Part shown: positions 62,346 to 64,000 of the stretch, piece by piece
Numbering within the stretch: the first letter of the stretch is position 1
Layout: the number at the start of each line of letters is the position of its first letter
Origin: BOG-994 sp049514215
GTDB lineage: Bacteria; Pseudomonadota; Gammaproteobacteria; Burkholderiales; Burkholderiaceae_D
DNA: 64,000 bases
Reading direction: 5' to 3'
NCBI GenBank assembly: GCA_049514215.1
Contig: JBEKVI010000014.1
Span: 18,362-82,361, forward strand
Notes under the pieces: generated by a model
What the model was told of the DNA's origin: nothing
What the model saw: the letters and a program-made list of their open reading frames with translations, nothing else
Database searches by the model: none
Program-made: the position numbers and the translations under genes

Positions 62346-63631
62346 GATTGCTCGACCTGCGCTGCGCGGTCGATGAACAGAGCTCCGCTCGTAATGATTT
62401 TTTCGCCCGCGGTGAGCCCCTGTGTGACCTCCACGACGTCATCCTGAGTTCGCCCGACCCGGATTTTGCGTGATTCCACCGAGCCATCGTCGCGCGCCAC
62501 CCAAACGCGCGCCTCCTCGCCTTCATAGACGACAGCGCTCTGAGGCACGCCGGGCGCCGTGACGCTTTCGCCCACCATAATGCTAAATGTTGCGAACATC
62601 ATCGGCTTTAGGGCGCCATCCTGATTCTCGACCTCGGCACGCACCGGCAACCGGTGCGTGTTCGGATCTACTCCGGGGGCAACCCACGCGAGCTTCGCCT
62701 TGAACACGCGCCCCGGATAAGCGGGTACGCGCACCTCCACCGGATCGCCAACCCGCATCAAAGGCGCATCCGTTTCCCTTACGTTGGCAATGAGCCATAC
62801 GGAGCTAAGATTGCTGATCGCATAGACCGGCGCGGTGGCTCCATTAGCCGCGCTGTTGATATACTGGCCCAGGCCAACCTGGCGTTGCGTCACCGTCCCC
62901 GCAATCGGCGCGACCACGATCGCCTCTGCGGTCATCTTCTGCGTAGGCGCCGCGCTCTCCAAGGCGCCGATTTGCACGTCGCTGCGACCCAGAATACGCA
63001 TCCGGTTCTCGACCGAAGCCAGGACAACTTCCGCGGTCCGCAGTGAGCTCTGGGCAGCCGCGAGATCGGCCTGACTTTGGAGCCAATCTTTTTGTGCTCC
63101 GGCCTTCGCGAGAAAGAGCTCGTGCTGACGATTCTCGTTAGCCTGGGCTAGCTGTGCTTGTGCCTGCGACGTACGCAGCGCGGCCACGGCGCTGAGGAGA
63201 TCGTTCTGCGCCTGAACGAATTCCGTTGCGTCAACGCTCATGAGCGGTCCGCCAGACTTCACGACGTCGCCCAGTTTGGCGATCAGCCGCGTCACGCGGC
63301 CCGAATACGGCGAGAAGACCGGCGTCGTCGTATCGTCGTTTAGGGCAATGCTGCCTTCAGTGTCACGCGAGGTACGAAAAACAAGGGACTTCACCGGAGC
63401 GATCGTCAGACTTGCAAACTGGCCCTTCGTGGGCCGAAACGTACCGGGAGCATCCTTCGCCTGCGCGGCGCTCGTATTTTCTGCCGGAGTGGCAAAGACG
63501 CGATGAACGAGCGTTCCGGCTGCAATCGCGATGAGAATCACCACGCTGACTGCCGCAACGACGAACCATTGTGTGCGCCCCGAAAGCGCGCGCCGCTGGA
63601 CATCGTCCGGACGACCAGGCTCATCGGCCAC
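62342..63631 (-). CDS. RND efflux periplasmic adaptor (membrane fusion protein)
   Basis: 429 residues, from a GTG at 63631 with GGGAG 7-8 nt upstream. One N-terminal transmembrane anchor (WFVVAAVSVVILIAIAAGTL). A lipoyl-like half (TPVFSPYSGRVTRLIAKLGD with VVKSGGPLMSVDATEFVQAQ), a coiled-coil hairpin of about 70 residues and the second lipoyl half (VVAPIAGTVTQRQVGLGQYI). Beta-barrel and membrane-proximal domains follow (VPAYPGRVFKAKLAWVAPGV, VTQGLTAGEKIITSGALFID). CzcB/CusB type. First gene of the efflux operon. Confidence 0.93.
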   Translation of the reverse strand: MADEPGRPDDVQRRALSGRTQWFVVAAVSVVILIAIAAGTLVHRVFATPAENTSAAQAKDAPGTFRPTKGQFASLTIAPVKSLVFRTSRDTEGSIALNDDTTTPVFSPYSGRVTRLIAKLGDVVKSGGPLMSVDATEFVQAQNDLLSAVAALRTSQAQAQLAQANENRQHELFLAKAGAQKDWLQSQADLAAAQSSLRTAEVVLASVENRMRILGRSDVQIGALESAAPTQKMTAEAIVVAPIAGTVTQRQVGLGQYINSAANGATAPVYAISNLSSVWLIANVRETDAPLMRVGDPVEVRVPAYPGRVFKAKLAWVAPGVDPNTHRLPVRAEVENQDGALKPMMFATFSIMVGESVTAPGVPQSAVVYEGEEARVWVARDDGSVESRKIRVGRTQDDVVEVTQGLTAGEKIITSGALFIDRAAQVEQS

Positions 63632-64000
63632 GGTCGACTCCCAGAATCGGGCGGCGGATGCCGCCGGATAGGACGACTACATTCGGATTTCTCTTGGGCA
63701 CGGATTTAGTTCCTTTTTTCACGCCAGCGATCGGGCCAATACGGTGTGCAGTTCGTCCAATACAGCCCGGCCGAATAGTCCACCAAACGAGCACTGTTCA
63801 CATTCCCAAACCAAGCCACCCGCGACGCGCCCTCAAAAGAGGGCAACCGATTTGAAGCCTCGATCCCATCTAGATTGGTCTCGGCCCCGAGGCCATGAGG
63901 TACTTTCGTAGTGGTCGTAGGACGCGCGATCGTATCCGCACGGCGCGAGGCTCACGCTCGCCACTTGCTGTGATCTCACCTGGCCACCACACCACATAAG
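63632..64000. other. 369-bp terminal region, no gene seen
   Basis: Upstream of the efflux operon and reaching the window edge. No ORF with a start codon and Shine-Dalgarno sequence is visible. CCAATAC occurs twice (near 63739 and 63758), which may be promoter or operator sequence. A minus-strand frame is open over about 80 codons but has no ATG; it is treated as non-coding. Confidence 0.4.

Noticed and set aside
59745..62447. Two long plus-strand open frames (59745-60944, 61554-62447) opposite the RND pump
   Set aside because: Mirror frames of a certain RND gene, with the same artefact composition.
63710..63950. Minus-strand open frame ending ...VDYSAGLYWTNCTPYWPDRWREKRN
   Set aside because: About 80 codons open with no ATG. 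A GTG in it has no clear Shine-Dalgarno sequence, and third-position G+C looks lower than in neighbouring genes. It might be a remnant, but I cannot support it as a gene.

Overview
This is 64 kb of high-GC, gene-dense DNA, by eye mostly above 60% G+C, with short intergenic gaps, many 4-bp ATGA overlaps and several GTG starts. It most resembles a betaproteobacterial (Burkholderiales-type) chromosome. The pointers are the transketolase-gap-pgk-pyk-fba-purC-purE-purK order, a Tat-exported HiPIP, a diheme cytochrome c4 and a MaeB malic enzyme fused to a phosphotransacetylase-like domain. I see no rRNA, tRNA, CRISPR array, insertion sequence or prophage.

Layout. 0-11.6 kb: one minus-strand block of central carbon metabolism and purine synthesis (tkt, gap, pgk, pyk, fba, purC, a FimV-like membrane protein, purE, purK, and a truncated tsaC at the left edge). 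11.9-27 kb: a mixed housekeeping region with rsmE, a patatin lipase, a membrane GH17 glycosidase, a geranylgeranyl-reductase-like flavoprotein, maeB, an aminotransferase, a lytic transglycosylase, ubiD, a three-gene YqjD/YqjE-type envelope set, dacB and a HiPIP. 27.2-31.8 kb: a phosphorelay (FixJ-like regulator, HPt protein, CheY-like receiver, hybrid kinase with two receivers), followed by an alpha/beta hydrolase.

33-45.5 kb: a sugar-acid catabolic locus. Seven minus-strand genes run from a UxaA-type dehydratase through an IlvD/Edd-type dehydratase and a 2-hydroxyacid dehydrogenase to a complete sugar ABC importer. A divergent SDR-Ldh pair, another SDR and a FadR-type regulator complete it. 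Three TGGT-N3-ACCA palindromes sit exactly in the two divergent promoter regions, which makes this a self-contained regulon.

46.5-53.8 kb: a PQQ alcohol dehydrogenase whose active site has the extra aspartate typical of lanthanide-dependent enzymes. With it are a cytochrome c4, a divergent ModE/PBP-type regulator, an ankyrin protein, a TonB-dependent receptor and a tiny His/Tyr-rich lipoprotein. The divergent promoter region holds an unusual long nested hairpin with a direct repeat. 53.8-56.2 kb: an FAD oxidoreductase and a 3-hydroxyisobutyrate-dehydrogenase-type enzyme. 56.5-63.6 kb: a SWIB-domain protein, an orphan PtsN-like EIIA protein and a tripartite HME-RND efflux operon.

The best candidates for something undescribed are the FadR-controlled sugar-acid pathway, which pairs two unrelated dehydratases, and the PQQ-dehydrogenase/TonB/lipoprotein neighbourhood with its hairpin. 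Start sites were chosen from visible Shine-Dalgarno sequences where possible. Functions come from recognisable motifs, without database searches.
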